Origin: Pseudomonadota bacterium
Lineage (GTDB): Bacteria; Pseudomonadota; Gammaproteobacteria; Pseudomonadales; Halieaceae
Direction: 5' to 3'
Assembly: GCA_002862405.1 (NCBI GenBank)
Contig: PKCZ01000054.1
Span: 1 to 33,749, forward strand
DNA length: 33,749 bases
Positions 1-8,477 of this stretch are shown piece by piece (positions within the stretch are counted from its first letter, which is position 1; every line of letters starts with the position of its first letter). Made by a program: the position numbers and the translations under genes. The notes beneath the pieces were generated by a model that was not told where the DNA came from, did no database searches, and was given only the letters and a program-made list of their open reading frames with translations.

Positions 1-171
1 GTTGCATCAGTCCGGAAAGATTTTTGGAGTTCAAAAGCTCGTACACAAGCGTTTCAGCGCAAGGTTCAGGTTATTATGTTCGCTGACAGTGTAACTCGCT
101 AAAGGCTTGGTTGTTCTCGGGTTTTTTTGGCAATGCTGCGGGTTTACCAGCCTATATGAGGAGAAGCTGAG
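1..171. other. Gene-free left edge, probably a divergent promoter region
   Basis: No plus-strand gene is visible before amgK. On the minus strand a CATAAT hexamer (73-78) resembles a -10 box, but I see no good -35 box at the usual distance. An ATG at 7-5 on the minus strand could be the first codon of a gene running off the left edge. In Pseudomonas the divergent neighbour of amgK is lptD, so lptD is a reasonable guess; two codons cannot confirm it. The ribosome-binding site of amgK (AGGAGAAG) lies near 158-167. Confidence 0.35.
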
Positions 172-1200
172 GTGTCAGACGGGCAAGCACAACGCAATTG
201 GCTGGCAGAGATACTAAAGTGTGATGCGACGGATGTGGCATTGCAGCTGATTGCCGGCGATGCGAGCCCTCGAAAATTCTATCGGGTCTCTGGCCCTGCT
301 TCTGACTCCCGAGTGCTGATGGTGTCACCGCCAACCGAGAATAATGAGCGATTTGTGCTGATACAGCGCACCCTGGAGGGCGCCGGAGTGAGGGTCCCAT
401 CCATGCCCCGTGCTAATCTGGCCTTAGGCTACTTTTTACTCGAGGACTTGGGTGACACAACCTTTTCCCTGGCCTTAGAGCAGAATGATGAAGATGCGCT
501 TTATAAAGAGGCCTTGGATACCTTGGCGGTGATTCGTGCCATTCGCACGGTGGAGTCAAAGCTCCCGCATTACGATCAAAAGGAGCTTCAGCGGGAGTTG
601 GACGTCTGCCCGGAGTGGTTCTTTTCTCAGGCACTGGGCTTACCCTTAAACAGTAAGGCGCTTTCGATTTTTGCAGAGCTGAGTGCCTGCGTCATCGACG
701 CTGCGCGTCATCAGCCTCAAGGGTTGGTGCACCGGGATTATCACAGTAGAAATCTGATGGTGCCCGCCGGAGATGCGCCATTAGCCGTTATCGATTTTCA
801 GGATGCCATCATGGGCCCAGTGGCCTATGACGCCGTATCGCTACTTAAAGATGTCTATGTGGTTTGGCCACGGCCGAAACAGTTAGTTTGGCTTGAGTAT
901 TATTGGGAGCACTTGGTACGCGAGGGACAGCTGGGCGAGGGCTCCTGGCCACAGTTTATCGTGTGGTTTGACCTCATCGGTTTGCAGCGTCATGTGAAAA
1001 TCTTGGGTGTCTTTTCGCGCCTTTGGTTGAGGGACGACAAACCCAGTTACATGAGAGATATCCCTGTGGTAATCGCCTACGTTCGAGAGGCCTGTCTTTT
1101 GTATCGCGGGAGTCAACCAGCTATCGGCGTGTTTTGGGACTGGTTTGAAGACTCGATCATGCCAACCATAGAGCGCCAAGATTGGTATAGGCCGTCATGA
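172..1200 (+). CDS. amgK: N-acetylmuramate/N-acetylglucosamine 1-kinase (AmgK)
   Basis: AmgK phosphorylates recycled MurNAc (and GlcNAc) at C1 in the cytosol. This is the step before MurU in the peptidoglycan salvage route that bypasses de novo UDP-MurNAc synthesis and makes cells less sensitive to fosfomycin. The 342-residue protein has the aminoglycoside-phosphotransferase fold: a catalytic loop HRDYHSRNL at 187-195 and a metal-binding IDFQDA at 207-212. The start is a GTG with a strong AGGAGAAG ribosome-binding site upstream. Its last codons overlap the ATG of murU in an ATGA junction, so the two are translationally coupled, as in Pseudomonas. Kinase fold alone would allow other sugar kinases, but length plus the coupled nucleotidyltransferase make AmgK the best call. 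Confidence 0.9.
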   Translation: MSDGQAQRNWLAEILKCDATDVALQLIAGDASPRKFYRVSGPASDSRVLMVSPPTENNERFVLIQRTLEGAGVRVPSMPRANLALGYFLLEDLGDTTFSLALEQNDEDALYKEALDTLAVIRAIRTVESKLPHYDQKELQRELDVCPEWFFSQALGLPLNSKALSIFAELSACVIDAARHQPQGLVHRDYHSRNLMVPAGDAPLAVIDFQDAIMGPVAYDAVSLLKDVYVVWPRPKQLVWLEYYWEHLVREGQLGEGSWPQFIVWFDLIGLQRHVKILGVFSRLWLRDDKPSYMRDIPVVIAYVREACLLYRGSQPAIGVFWDWFEDSIMPTIERQDWYRPS

Positions 1201-1874
1201 AATTCGCGATGATTCTTGCGGCAGGCGAGGGGCGGCGTATGCGTCCTCTGACCGACAATATGCCGAAACCGCTCATTGAGGTGGCAGGCAAAACATTGTT
1301 GGAGCGCCACATTGAGGGTTTGGTGAGCGCTGGGTTTACCGACTTGGTGATCAATGCCTCATACCTCTCCGATCAGGTGGTTGCTTTTTGTGGTGATGGT
1401 CAGCAATGGGGCTGTCATATTCATCTTTCGCTCGAGGAAACGCCCCTAGAAACTGCAGGGGGTATTCGGAAGGCCCTACCGCTGCTTAAGGAAGAGTCGT
1501 TTGCGGTCGTGAACGGCGATGTCTTCACCGACTACCCGCTTGCCCGACTAACAGAAGTAGAACTCGGCGACGACGTGGCGCATCTGGTCATGGTTCCCAA
1601 TCCTGAACATCATCCAAGCGGTGACTTTGCTGTCAGTGACGCGCGCGTCGTTACGGGTGAGTCTGATAAGGCAACCTTTTCTGGATTGTCGGTCATGAGT
1701 CATCGGCTCTTTGATGGTCTGGAGCGTGACTTTGCGCCACTTCGCCCGCTGTTTGACCTTGCAATTGCATCCGGGCAGATATCGGGTGAGTTGTGGTCGG
1801 GAGTTTGGTCAGATGTGGGAACACCGCAGCGTTTATCGGAGCTCGAGTTCAGGCTGAGTAGTAACGCTCGATAG
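1197..1874 (+). CDS. murU: N-acetylmuramate alpha-1-phosphate uridylyltransferase (MurU)
   Basis: MurU converts MurNAc-1-phosphate and UTP to UDP-MurNAc, which feeds directly into murein precursor synthesis. The 225-residue protein is a single nucleotidyltransferase domain. It has the signature loop [12 protein letters not shown] at 8-19, the KPL lysine motif at 24-26, ETAGGI at 85-90, the metal-binding NGDVF at 106-110 and a terminal W-SDVGTP motif. It lacks the left-handed beta-helix acyltransferase domain of GlmU, and its length fits MurU. The ATG overlaps the amgK stop by 4 nt. Related short enzymes such as mannose-1-phosphate guanylyltransferases share the fold; the amgK pairing decides the call. 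Confidence 0.9.
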   Translation: MKFAMILAAGEGRRMRPLTDNMPKPLIEVAGKTLLERHIEGLVSAGFTDLVINASYLSDQVVAFCGDGQQWGCHIHLSLEETPLETAGGIRKALPLLKEESFAVVNGDVFTDYPLARLTEVELGDDVAHLVMVPNPEHHPSGDFAVSDARVVTGESDKATFSGLSVMSHRLFDGLERDFAPLRPLFDLAIASGQISGELWSGVWSDVGTPQRLSELEFRLSSNAR

Positions 1875-1941
1875 GGCACTTGGCTGGTGGCTTGAGCCGT
1901 CCCGCTTTACACTACGCACTTTTATACCAATGGAACTTCTC

Positions 1942-2613
1942 ATGCGTGATTACTTAATTGCTCCGTCAATCCTTGCGGCCGATTTTGCGCGCTTGGGGCA
2001 AGACGTTGAAGCAGTCTTGGATGCAGGCGCTGATATTGTTCATTTTGACGTGATGGACAATCACTACGTCCCCAATTTAACCATTGGGCCCATGGTTTGT
2101 AGCGCGCTCCGAGATTACGGTATTTTAGCGCCGATTGACGTTCATTTGATGGTCCAGCCGGTAGATGCGTTGGTAGGCATGTTTGCCGATGCGGGTGCTT
2201 CTTACATTACGTTTCATCCTGACGCGTCGACCCATGTCGATCGGACCTTGCAGCTCATTCGCGATGCGGGTTGCAAGTCCGGCTTGGTATTTAATCCAGC
2301 CTCGAATCTAGATGCCCTCAAATATGTCCTCGATAAGGTCGACATGATTTTGTTGATGTCAGTTAATCCCGGGTTCGGCGGCCAATCGTTTATTCCATCG
2401 ACGCTCGATAAGTTGCGCGAGGCGCGCGCGCTCATCAATGAGTCAGGCTTGGGTATTCGCCTTGAGGTCGATGGTGGTGTGGGCCCGGCTAATATTGCGG
2501 CGGTTGCTGAAGCTGGTGCCGATACCTTTGTCGCAGGCTCAGCTATTTTCGGTAAGCCCGACTATGCGGCGGTTATCCAATCGATGCGCGACGAGTTGGC
2601 CAAGGTCAAATGA
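1942..2613 (+). CDS. rpe: Ribulose-phosphate 3-epimerase
   Basis: Rpe interconverts ribulose-5-phosphate and xylulose-5-phosphate in the pentose phosphate pathway, supplying precursors to the aromatic and purine genes nearby. It is a TIM barrel with a metal site. Visible motifs are [17 protein letters not shown] at 3-19, [12 protein letters not shown] (34-45, first catalytic Asp), [16 protein letters not shown] and the second catalytic Asp in EVDGGVG. An in-frame ATG exists at 1930, but I chose 1942: the protein then begins MRDYLIAPS as the family does, is 223 residues (E. coli 225), and has a GGAA about 6 nt upstream. The stop overlaps the trpE ATG (ATGA). No gph lies between rpe and trpE, unlike Pseudomonas. 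Confidence 0.95.
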   Translation: MRDYLIAPSILAADFARLGQDVEAVLDAGADIVHFDVMDNHYVPNLTIGPMVCSALRDYGILAPIDVHLMVQPVDALVGMFADAGASYITFHPDASTHVDRTLQLIRDAGCKSGLVFNPASNLDALKYVLDKVDMILLMSVNPGFGGQSFIPSTLDKLREARALINESGLGIRLEVDGGVGPANIAAVAEAGADTFVAGSAIFGKPDYAAVIQSMRDELAKVK

Positions 2614-4100
2614 CCCAAACCTTGAGTCAAGCAGCGTTTGATGCCCTAGCGGCTGAGGGTTACTCGCGCATCCCTGTGACGAGAACCTTGCTGGCTGATA
2701 CCGAGACACCTTTGTCGACGTATACCAAACTCTGTGATCAACCTTATTCCTTTCTCTTCGAGTCAGTAGAAGGCGGTGAGAAATGGAGCCGCTACTCCAT
2801 TGTGGGGCTCTCGTCGCGAGAGCGATTTGTCGTATCGGGCAAACAGATCTCCCGCTACAACGAAGCTCAACTTGTAGAGCGCTACGAGGTCGATGATCCG
2901 CTCGCTGAAGTCGAACGACTTCACGAGTCGACCTACACCGCGCCGCTCGATTCACTACCCGTGTTCCATGGTGGATGGGTTGGCTATTTTTCGTATGACG
3001 CAGTTCGGTATGTCGAGCCCAAATTGGCACAGACGGCAAATCGGGACGTGCTTAATATGCCTGATATTTTGCTGATGCTTGCTGAGGAAGTGGTTGTTTT
3101 TGACAACTTGCGGGGCACGTTGACCTTGATCGTCAGCGCGGATACGTCGCTGGAAGACGCCCTCGAGCGATCTAACGACCGCTTGTCGGAACTTGAAGCA
3201 CGTCTTTCCCAGCCGATGCCATCGCTGACGCGTTTTGAATTAGGGGCCACCGATACAGCGGACATCGAATCAAGAGTGACGTTTGAGACCGATCAAGAGA
3301 CATTTGAGTCCTGGGTTGCGCGAGTAAAAGACTACATTTTGGATGGAGACGTCATGCAGGTCGTCATTTCGCAGCGAATGACCTTGCCGTTTGAGGCAGA
3401 GCCGCTAAATCTCTACCGCGCATTGCGTCATTTAAACCCTTCTCCTTATCTGTTCTTCCTCGATCTTGACGATTTTCATGTCGTTGGGAGTTCACCCGAG
3501 ATTCTGGTTCGCGCCGAACGTGGTCAAATTACCGTGCGCCCCATTGCAGGCACGATTCGACGCGGCGCAACGGAGGCGGAGGATGCTGCACTCGCGGACA
3601 AGCTGCTCAGTGACGAAAAGGAGCGCGCTGAGCATCTGATGTTGATCGATCTTGGGCGCAACGATGTGGGTCGTGTTGCGATGCCCGGTAGCGTGGAGCT
3701 AACCGATAAGATGGTCATCGAGAAATACTCGCACGTGATGCACATCGTATCGAACGTGACCGGAGAGTCTCGCGACGAAGTAACGGCCATTGACGCGTTG
3801 AGAGCGACTCTGCCCGCGGGAACGCTGAGCGGGGCGCCCAAGATCCGTGCCATGGAAATTATTGATGAACTAGAGCCCGTGAAGCGCGGTGTATACGGTG
3901 GTGCTGTGGGTTATCTAACTTGGTCCGGCGATATGGACACGGCGATCGCGATACGAACGGCCGTGGTTAAAGACAATACCCTGGTCGTGCAAGCTGGCGC
4001 TGGTGTCGTTGCCGATTCAGTACCTGCATCCGAGTGGGAAGAGACGCTCAACAAGGCCAGAGCGGTCCTGCGAGCTGCAGCCATGGTAGAGGCGAGTTGA
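2610..4100 (+). CDS. trpE: Anthranilate synthase component I
   Basis: TrpE condenses chorismate with ammonia delivered by TrpG to give anthranilate, the committed step of tryptophan synthesis. The 496-residue protein has an N-terminal allosteric region with the feedback-type element FLFESVEGG (48-56, equivalent to the LLES tryptophan site). The C-terminal chorismate-binding domain shows [58 protein letters not shown] and GVYGGAVGY. The ATG overlaps the rpe stop by 4 nt. trpG follows after only 4 nt. I see no leader peptide or attenuator immediately upstream, since rpe abuts it, so any control must act upstream of rpe or by another route. Confidence 0.97.
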   Translation: MTQTLSQAAFDALAAEGYSRIPVTRTLLADTETPLSTYTKLCDQPYSFLFESVEGGEKWSRYSIVGLSSRERFVVSGKQISRYNEAQLVERYEVDDPLAEVERLHESTYTAPLDSLPVFHGGWVGYFSYDAVRYVEPKLAQTANRDVLNMPDILLMLAEEVVVFDNLRGTLTLIVSADTSLEDALERSNDRLSELEARLSQPMPSLTRFELGATDTADIESRVTFETDQETFESWVARVKDYILDGDVMQVVISQRMTLPFEAEPLNLYRALRHLNPSPYLFFLDLDDFHVVGSSPEILVRAERGQITVRPIAGTIRRGATEAEDAALADKLLSDEKERAEHLMLIDLGRNDVGRVAMPGSVELTDKMVIEKYSHVMHIVSNVTGESRDEVTAIDALRATLPAGTLSGAPKIRAMEIIDELEPVKRGVYGGAVGYLTWSGDMDTAIAIRTAVVKDNTLVVQAGAGVVADSVPASEWEETLNKARAVLRAAAMVEAS

Positions 4101-4104
4101 TTAG

Positions 4105-4701
4105 ATGACTGCTCCTAACGTTTTAATGATCGATAACTACGATTCCTTCACTTGGAATGTCGTCCAATATCTTTGGGAACTCGGGGCAGACGTTGCCGTA
4201 TATCGCAATGATGAAATTACGACGGATGAGATTTCCTCGGCAGCGCCCGCACTGCTCTGTGTCTCTCCAGGACCTTGTTCGCCAACTGAAGCGGGCGTTT
4301 CCATCGCGTCGATCCAGCGATTCGCCGGTGAGATCCCTATTTTTGGTATTTGCTTAGGCATGCAAAGTATTGGCGCTGCCTACGGTGGCGACATTGTAAG
4401 GGCGCCCGAGGTCATGCACGGTAAAACAAGCGATGTTCACCATAATGGCACGGGTGTTTTCGAGGGCCTGCCATCGCCCTTTACGGCAACGCGATATCAC
4501 TCTCTCGTGGTTGATCCTGCGACGCTGCCGAATTGCTTGGAGATAACAGCCTGGACAGTAGACGACTCCGGTGAACTCGATGCGATCATGGGTCTTCGCC
4601 ACCGCGAGCTCGGCGTTGAGGGTGTGCAGTTTCACCCCGAGTCGATTCTGACGGAGCATGGTCACGCCATGCTGCAAAACTTCCTGAAGAAAGCCAGCTG
4701 A
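4105..4701 (+). CDS. trpG: Anthranilate synthase component II (glutamine amidotransferase)
   Basis: TrpG hydrolyses glutamine and channels ammonia to TrpE. The 198-residue class-I amidotransferase has [16 protein letters not shown] near the N-terminus, VSPGPCSP at 53-60, the nucleophile Cys83 in [11 protein letters not shown], and the His177/Glu179 pair in [13 protein letters not shown]. It is a stand-alone subunit with no fusion to TrpD or TrpE. In many bacteria TrpG also serves p-aminobenzoate synthase (PabA role); no separate pabA is visible here, so a dual role is possible but inferred. trpE ends 4 nt upstream and trpD starts 9 nt downstream, indicating one operon. Confidence 0.97.
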   Translation: MTAPNVLMIDNYDSFTWNVVQYLWELGADVAVYRNDEITTDEISSAAPALLCVSPGPCSPTEAGVSIASIQRFAGEIPIFGICLGMQSIGAAYGGDIVRAPEVMHGKTSDVHHNGTGVFEGLPSPFTATRYHSLVVDPATLPNCLEITAWTVDDSGELDAIMGLRHRELGVEGVQFHPESILTEHGHAMLQNFLKKAS

Positions 4702-4710
4702 GGTAATGCA

Positions 4711-5748
4711 ATGAATATTCAAGCAGCCATCGCGCAGGTTGTAGCCGGACAGTCCCTATCGCGCGCTGACATGGAAACCGTTATGCGCACTGTCATGCAG
4801 GGGGAAGCGACGGAGGCCCAAATCGGAGGCCTGCTGGTGGCTCTAAGTATGAAGGGCGAGACCATTGATGAAATCGTGGGCGCCGCTAGCGTGATGCGAT
4901 CGCTTGCGACGCCCGTTGATATCGACACCGATGGTTTGATTGACCTGGCGGGCACAGGTGGCGATGGTGCTAACCTATTTAACGTATCGACGGCGGCTAG
5001 CTTTGTTGTGGCAGGCGCAGGTGGTCGCATCGCCAAGCATGGTAACCGTTCGGTCTCGAGTTCATCAGGCTCCTCTGATGTGCTCTCCGCGCTGGGCGTT
5101 GATCTCTCTGTAAGCCCTGCTGCGATCGCGGACTCTATTGCGTCGATTGGGGTTGGCTTTATGTTTGCCCCAATGCACCACAGTGCAATGAAGCACGCTA
5201 TTGGTCCACGACAACAACTGGCGATGCGAACCATATTCAATGTCCTGGGTCCGCTGACTAACCCTGCCGGCGCACGACGACAGGTGCTCGGCGTATTCTC
5301 ACCCGCCTTATGTGATGTTATGGCCTCTGCCCTGCGCGATTTGGGGAGTGAACGCGTGATGGTGATTCATGGGCTCGATGGCTTGGATGAGATTTCTGTG
5401 TCGGCAAAGACCACGGTCTGTGAGCTTGCTAATGGCGAGCTGACACACTACGAGATTGATCCAGCAACCTTCGGGCATGCGCACGATTCAGTGGCTGACT
5501 TGTGTGTTGAAGATGCCGACGAATCAGCTGCCTTGATCCGCGCAGCGTTGGGTGGCGATACGTCTGATCGATCAGCGAAAGCCCGCTCGATTATTGCCAT
5601 GAATGCTGGTGCAGGCCTCTACGTTGGCGGTCAAGCTGACTCTCTCGAGGCCGGTATTGAGTTGGCGATGAGCGCCATGCATTCGGGTAAGGCACTGCAA
5701 ACCCTCGAAGCATTTGCTGAGCTAACTCAAGCTGCTGGAGGCGCCTAA
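4711..5748 (+). CDS. trpD: Anthranilate phosphoribosyltransferase
   Basis: TrpD transfers the phosphoribosyl group of PRPP to anthranilate. The 345-residue protein has an N-terminal helical domain (1-70) and then the PRPP-binding motifs [17 protein letters not shown] (78-94), [13 protein letters not shown] (109-121), an MHHSAMKH region, and a conserved [10 protein letters not shown]. The length is normal for a stand-alone TrpD. The start ATG at 4711 follows the trpG stop by 9 nt; AGGT at the stop of trpG may act as ribosome-binding site. The TAA stop overlaps the trpC ATG (TAATG), so the two are translationally coupled. Confidence 0.97.
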   Translation: MNIQAAIAQVVAGQSLSRADMETVMRTVMQGEATEAQIGGLLVALSMKGETIDEIVGAASVMRSLATPVDIDTDGLIDLAGTGGDGANLFNVSTAASFVVAGAGGRIAKHGNRSVSSSSGSSDVLSALGVDLSVSPAAIADSIASIGVGFMFAPMHHSAMKHAIGPRQQLAMRTIFNVLGPLTNPAGARRQVLGVFSPALCDVMASALRDLGSERVMVIHGLDGLDEISVSAKTTVCELANGELTHYEIDPATFGHAHDSVADLCVEDADESAALIRAALGGDTSDRSAKARSIIAMNAGAGLYVGGQADSLEAGIELAMSAMHSGKALQTLEAFAELTQAAGGA

Positions 5749-6560
5749 TGTTGAGCGATACGCCAACGGTTTTGCGCCGAATTTGCGACCGCAAGCTCGA
5801 GGAAATTCGGGAGCGAAAGACCCTCCGAACGCTGGATACATTAAAAGAGCAAGCACTCGCTCAGCCAGCGCCACGCGGGTTTATTGAGGCACTCCGGGTC
5901 CGAGCCAACGAGGGTCATCCGGCGGTTATCGCAGAGGTGAAGAAAGCGAGTCCAAGCAAGGGTGTGATTTGCGAGGATTTTGATCCAGCTGAGATCGCAA
6001 AAAGCTATGAAAATGGCGGTGCAGCATGTTTATCAGTGCTTACTGACATCGATTTTTTCCAAGGGGCTGATGACGATTTTAAGTCAGCGAGAGCGGCTTG
6101 TCAGCTGCCCGCGATCCGCAAAGATTTTACTTTGGATCCCTATCAGATATGGGAGTCCCGTGCGCTGGGCGCGGATGCCCTTTTGTTGATAGTTGCCTGC
6201 TTGGATGACGCGCAATTGGCGGATCTCTACGCCGAGGCGCGCGATGCACAACTGGACGTATTGGTGGAGGTTCACGATCGTGTGGAGCTCGAGAGGGCGT
6301 TGGCGCTTGATCTCGATCTGGTTGGTATTAACAACCGCGATTTACACACGTTTGATACCAGCCTAAAGACCACGCTCGACCTGTTATCGGACGTCCCTGC
6401 AGGCGTTACCGTTGTAACCGAAAGTGGGTTGCACACAGCGGCCGATATGAAGCTTATGCTAGATCACGGTGTTTCAACGTTTTTGATTGGCGAGTCGTTT
6501 ATGCGTCAGCCGTCACCCGGAGACGCACTGTCAGCCATGGTGAGTGACGCTACGGGTTGA
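5748..6560 (+). CDS. trpC: Indole-3-glycerol phosphate synthase
   Basis: TrpC closes the indole ring of CdRP to give indole-3-glycerol phosphate. The 270-residue TIM barrel shows [14 protein letters not shown] (61-74, catalytic Lys), LTDIDFFQG, the [21 protein letters not shown] block, [30 protein letters not shown] and the phosphate-binding FLIGESFM. It is monofunctional, without a fused TrpF domain; trpF, trpB and trpA are not in the window, matching the split trp organisation of pseudomonads. The gene ends 28 bp from the convergent regulator gene, with no clear terminator between them. Confidence 0.97.
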   Translation: MLSDTPTVLRRICDRKLEEIRERKTLRTLDTLKEQALAQPAPRGFIEALRVRANEGHPAVIAEVKKASPSKGVICEDFDPAEIAKSYENGGAACLSVLTDIDFFQGADDDFKSARAACQLPAIRKDFTLDPYQIWESRALGADALLLIVACLDDAQLADLYAEARDAQLDVLVEVHDRVELERALALDLDLVGINNRDLHTFDTSLKTTLDLLSDVPAGVTVVTESGLHTAADMKLMLDHGVSTFLIGESFMRQPSPGDALSAMVSDATG

Positions 6561-6588
6561 TTTTGCTGCTGGCACTGATTTCGGGCTC

Positions 6589-7215
6589 TCAAAGAACGAC
6601 GATCGTTTTTCCCGCTACGGTGATGTGGCCATCTCCCTCGAGCATTTTTAGTACTCTTCCCGCCATCTCCCGAGAACAGCCCACCAGTTTCGCTAACTCT
6701 TGCCGTGTCACCCGAATTTGCATTATATCAGGGTGGGTCATGGCCTCGGGCAATGTGGTGAGCTGAATGAGTGACCGATGAATACGCCCGTAGACATCGA
6801 TAAACTTCAGACCGGCAAGCTTGCGGGTCGTATTTTTTAGGCGTTGCCCAATTTGGGCTGTCAGCACATACAGCACATCCGGGAACTGCTGCCGAATTGC
6901 GTGGAAGTCTTGATAGCTGATGCGACCAAACTCGCACGGTGTGCGTGTGACGAGGTTAGCCGTACGGTGTTCTTCGATAAATAGCCCCATCTCACCAAAG
7001 AGTTCATCCGGATTGAGATAGCTCACTACCATTTCCTGCTTTGGGTCTTCAGTATCGTCAACGATCACAGACACTGAACCATCCAGAATGAGGTAGAGGT
7101 CCTCGCTGCGTTCACCCTGACGGAATACGACCGACCTCGATTTCATCTCCATTCCTTCGCAATGAACGAGTAACGCCTCGGCATTGGGAATACGCTTACT
7201 CACTAGGTAGTTCAT
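6589..7215 (-). CDS. CRP/Vfr-type cAMP-dependent transcription regulator
   Basis: This is a global-type regulator of the CRP family. The 208-residue protein matches E. coli CRP (209 aa) and Pseudomonas Vfr over its whole length. It has a cyclic-nucleotide beta-barrel with GEMGLF at 74-79, a phosphate-cassette HRTA at 83-86, and a C-helix with Thr129-Thr130, the position where CRP uses Thr-Ser to touch cAMP. A winged HTH follows with VTRQELAKLVGCSREMAGRVLKML (169-192), whose recognition helix has the CSRE and GR residues that read TGTGA in CRP. The phosphate-cassette Ser is Thr here and one residue is missing before it, so ligand affinity may differ. An ORF extends 72 codons upstream but crosses the divergent gene; the ATG at 7215 matches the family length. 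Its ribosome-binding site is weak. Confidence 0.92.
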   Translation of the reverse strand: MNYLVSKRIPNAEALLVHCEGMEMKSRSVVFRQGERSEDLYLILDGSVSVIVDDTEDPKQEMVVSYLNPDELFGEMGLFIEEHRTANLVTRTPCEFGRISYQDFHAIRQQFPDVLYVLTAQIGQRLKNTTRKLAGLKFIDVYGRIHRSLIQLTTLPEAMTHPDIMQIRVTRQELAKLVGCSREMAGRVLKMLEGDGHITVAGKTIVVL

Positions 7216-7226
7216 CGGGACCGCTG

Positions 7227-7248
7227 TTATGTGATTTATCGCACGCTT
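7227..7248. promoter_or_regulatory. Candidate CRP/Vfr binding site in the divergent promoter
   Basis: TGTGA (7230-7234), six bases, then GCACG (7241-7245) fits the CRP consensus TGTGA-N6-TCACA with a perfect left half and three of five bases in the right half. The centre lies about 22 bp upstream of the regulator's start codon and about 93 bp upstream of the OsmC/YhfA start. Such a position would suit autoregulation or control of the divergent gene. It is a pattern match only. Confidence 0.5.
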
Positions 7249-7269
7249 ACAGTAGCATAGCGGGCCGCG

Positions 7270-7297
7270 CGGCGCGGTGCCACACATTGCCGCGCCG
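7270..7297. promoter_or_regulatory. GC-rich inverted repeat upstream of the OsmC-like gene
   Basis: CGGCGCGG (7270-7277) and CCGCGCCG (7290-7297) are perfect reverse complements around a 12-nt spacer. The structure lies 33 bp before the start of the OsmC-like gene and has no T-run after it. It could be an operator, or a hairpin in the 5' leader of the transcript. Confidence 0.4.
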
Positions 7298-7330
7298 AGG
7301 GTTTCCATTGGTTTGATCGAGAAGATTGGT

Positions 7331-7750
7331 ATGCACGGGACAGTAAAGTGGGTAGATGGCGTCATGACGCTCGCCGAGTCAGGCTCGGGGCACAGTGTTG
7401 TTATGGATGGCCCGCCAGAGCTTGGAGGCAAGAATCATGGGTTACGTCCTATGGAGATGCTACTTCTGGGAACGGGGGGCTGCGCACTTTTCGACGTCAT
7501 CACTATGCTCAAAAAGTCTCGGCAATCGATTTCAAACTGTCGAGTTGAACTTCAGGCAGAACGAGCGGATGGTGTGCCCGCGGTGTTCACTGCTATCAAT
7601 TTACACTTTGTTGTCGAGGGCGAAGGTCTTAAGGACAATCAGGTAGCACGAGCCGTACAACTGTCAGCGGAAAAATACTGTTCTGCGTCTATCATGTTGG
7701 CGACGGGTGGTGTTGAGGTAACGCACTCTCACGAGACACACATCCGGTAG
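7331..7750 (+). CDS. OsmC family protein, YhfA type
   Basis: This 139-residue protein resembles E. coli YhfA along its length. Shared elements are the opening MHGTVKWVDG, GHSVVMDG, the PMEMLLLGTGGC helix with its conserved Cys, INLHFVVEG, and VARAVQLSAEKYCSASIML with the second conserved Cys. OsmC/Ohr proteins are usually Cys-dependent peroxidases acting on organic hydroperoxides, but the YhfA branch has no firmly assigned reaction to my knowledge. The ORF is open from 7277; I chose 7331 because the protein then begins as in YhfA and an AGAAG sits upstream. E. coli yhfA is also divergent from crp, so the pair is conserved and a functional or regulatory link with the regulator is likely. Confidence 0.87.
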   Translation: MHGTVKWVDGVMTLAESGSGHSVVMDGPPELGGKNHGLRPMEMLLLGTGGCALFDVITMLKKSRQSISNCRVELQAERADGVPAVFTAINLHFVVEGEGLKDNQVARAVQLSAEKYCSASIMLATGGVEVTHSHETHIR

Positions 7751-7758
7751 GGATAGCT

Positions 7759-7783
7759 TCGCGCGCGACAGACAGGCGCGCGA
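7759..7783. terminator. Hairpin between convergent OsmC-like and coq7 genes
   Basis: TCGCGCGC (7759-7766) pairs perfectly with GCGCGCGA (7776-7783) around a 9-nt loop. It fills the 49-bp gap between two convergent genes, so it can act in both directions. Neither strand has a good T-run directly after the stem, so it is not a textbook intrinsic terminator; 3'-end protection or a weaker terminator are alternatives. Confidence 0.45.
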
Positions 7784-7799
7784 CACAATCGTTATATTG

Positions 7800-8453
7800 C
7801 TATAGCCAATAAGTGGTTTTGGTCATCACCTGGCTGGTGGTGCGCATCATGCGTTTCAAGGGATCTGAAAATTCCTCGCCACCTTGATCTAAAGCGTGCG
7901 CGCCGTGACGCTCTTCCTCGGCGAGCATTTGCTGCAGTACCAATTGCGACTTGCGGTCGTCTGCAGGGAGCTTCTGCAGGTGTTCCTTCAAGTGCATTGC
8001 CACACCTTCCTCTGTCGCGTGAACAAAGCCGAGGCTCACCTTGTCGCCGATAGCTCCGGTAAGTGCGCCCAGCGCGTAGGAGCTTGCAAAAAAAAGCGGA
8101 TTAAGTCGGCTGGTATGAGTGCCCAACTCTTCGATTCTTTCTTCACACCAATCAAGGTGGTCTTTCTCTTCTTGAGCGGCCTCTAGTAGCGCAGTGCGTG
8201 TTTCCTCTGTCTTGGCTACAAGCGCCTGGCCACGGTAGAGCGCTTGGGCGCAGACCTCACCCGTATGATTGATGCGCATTAAACCACCGGCATGTTTGCG
8301 CTCCGCCTCGGTAAGCTCGGCCTCGGTATGCTCGGCTGCAGGTGACGGCCGCTCACCGGCCATGGCATTCGTGCCATGACTCACTTCCCGCATCGCGGTG
8401 TCGAGTGTGGATATGAGGCGATCAAGGCTGCTGAGTCGTCGTTGCATGGTCAT
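7800..8453 (-). CDS. coq7: 3-demethoxyubiquinol 3-hydroxylase (Coq7 type)
   Basis: Coq7 adds the last ring hydroxyl in ubiquinone synthesis using a carboxylate-bridged di-iron centre on the inner membrane surface. The protein shows two iron-binding repeats: an Glu in INHTGEVCAQALY, then EEKDHLDWCEERI, and later Glu in ATEEGVAMHL and EERHGAHAL. It ends in VMTKTTYWL, as in the Pseudomonas protein (ends MTKSTYRI). The ORF can start at a TTG at 8468. I chose the first ATG (8453, 217 aa), and 8447 is also possible (215 aa); no start has a strong ribosome-binding site. purD ends 24 nt upstream on the same strand. In Pseudomonas speD separates the osmC-like gene and coq7; it is absent here. Confidence 0.93.
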   Translation of the reverse strand: MTMQRRLSSLDRLISTLDTAMREVSHGTNAMAGERPSPAAEHTEAELTEAERKHAGGLMRINHTGEVCAQALYRGQALVAKTEETRTALLEAAQEEKDHLDWCEERIEELGTHTSRLNPLFFASSYALGALTGAIGDKVSLGFVHATEEGVAMHLKEHLQKLPADDRKSQLVLQQMLAEEERHGAHALDQGGEEFSDPLKRMMRTTSQVMTKTTYWL

Positions 8454-8477
8454 AACCGTGAAATTCAAGGCTACAGG

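Noticed and set aside
2539-3039. 166-codon minus-strand frame opposite rpe and trpE
   Set aside because: Arg/Ser-rich antisense text over two well-supported genes; no recognisable domain.
4719-5240. 173-codon minus-strand frame opposite trpD
   Set aside because: It lies wholly inside a clear trpD, has low-complexity composition typical of an antisense frame and no ribosome-binding site or family match.
6595-6607. AACGA-CGA-TCGTT stem followed by Ts after trpC
   Set aside because: Only five pairs with a 3-nt loop and located within the coding end of the convergent regulator gene; too weak to call a terminator.
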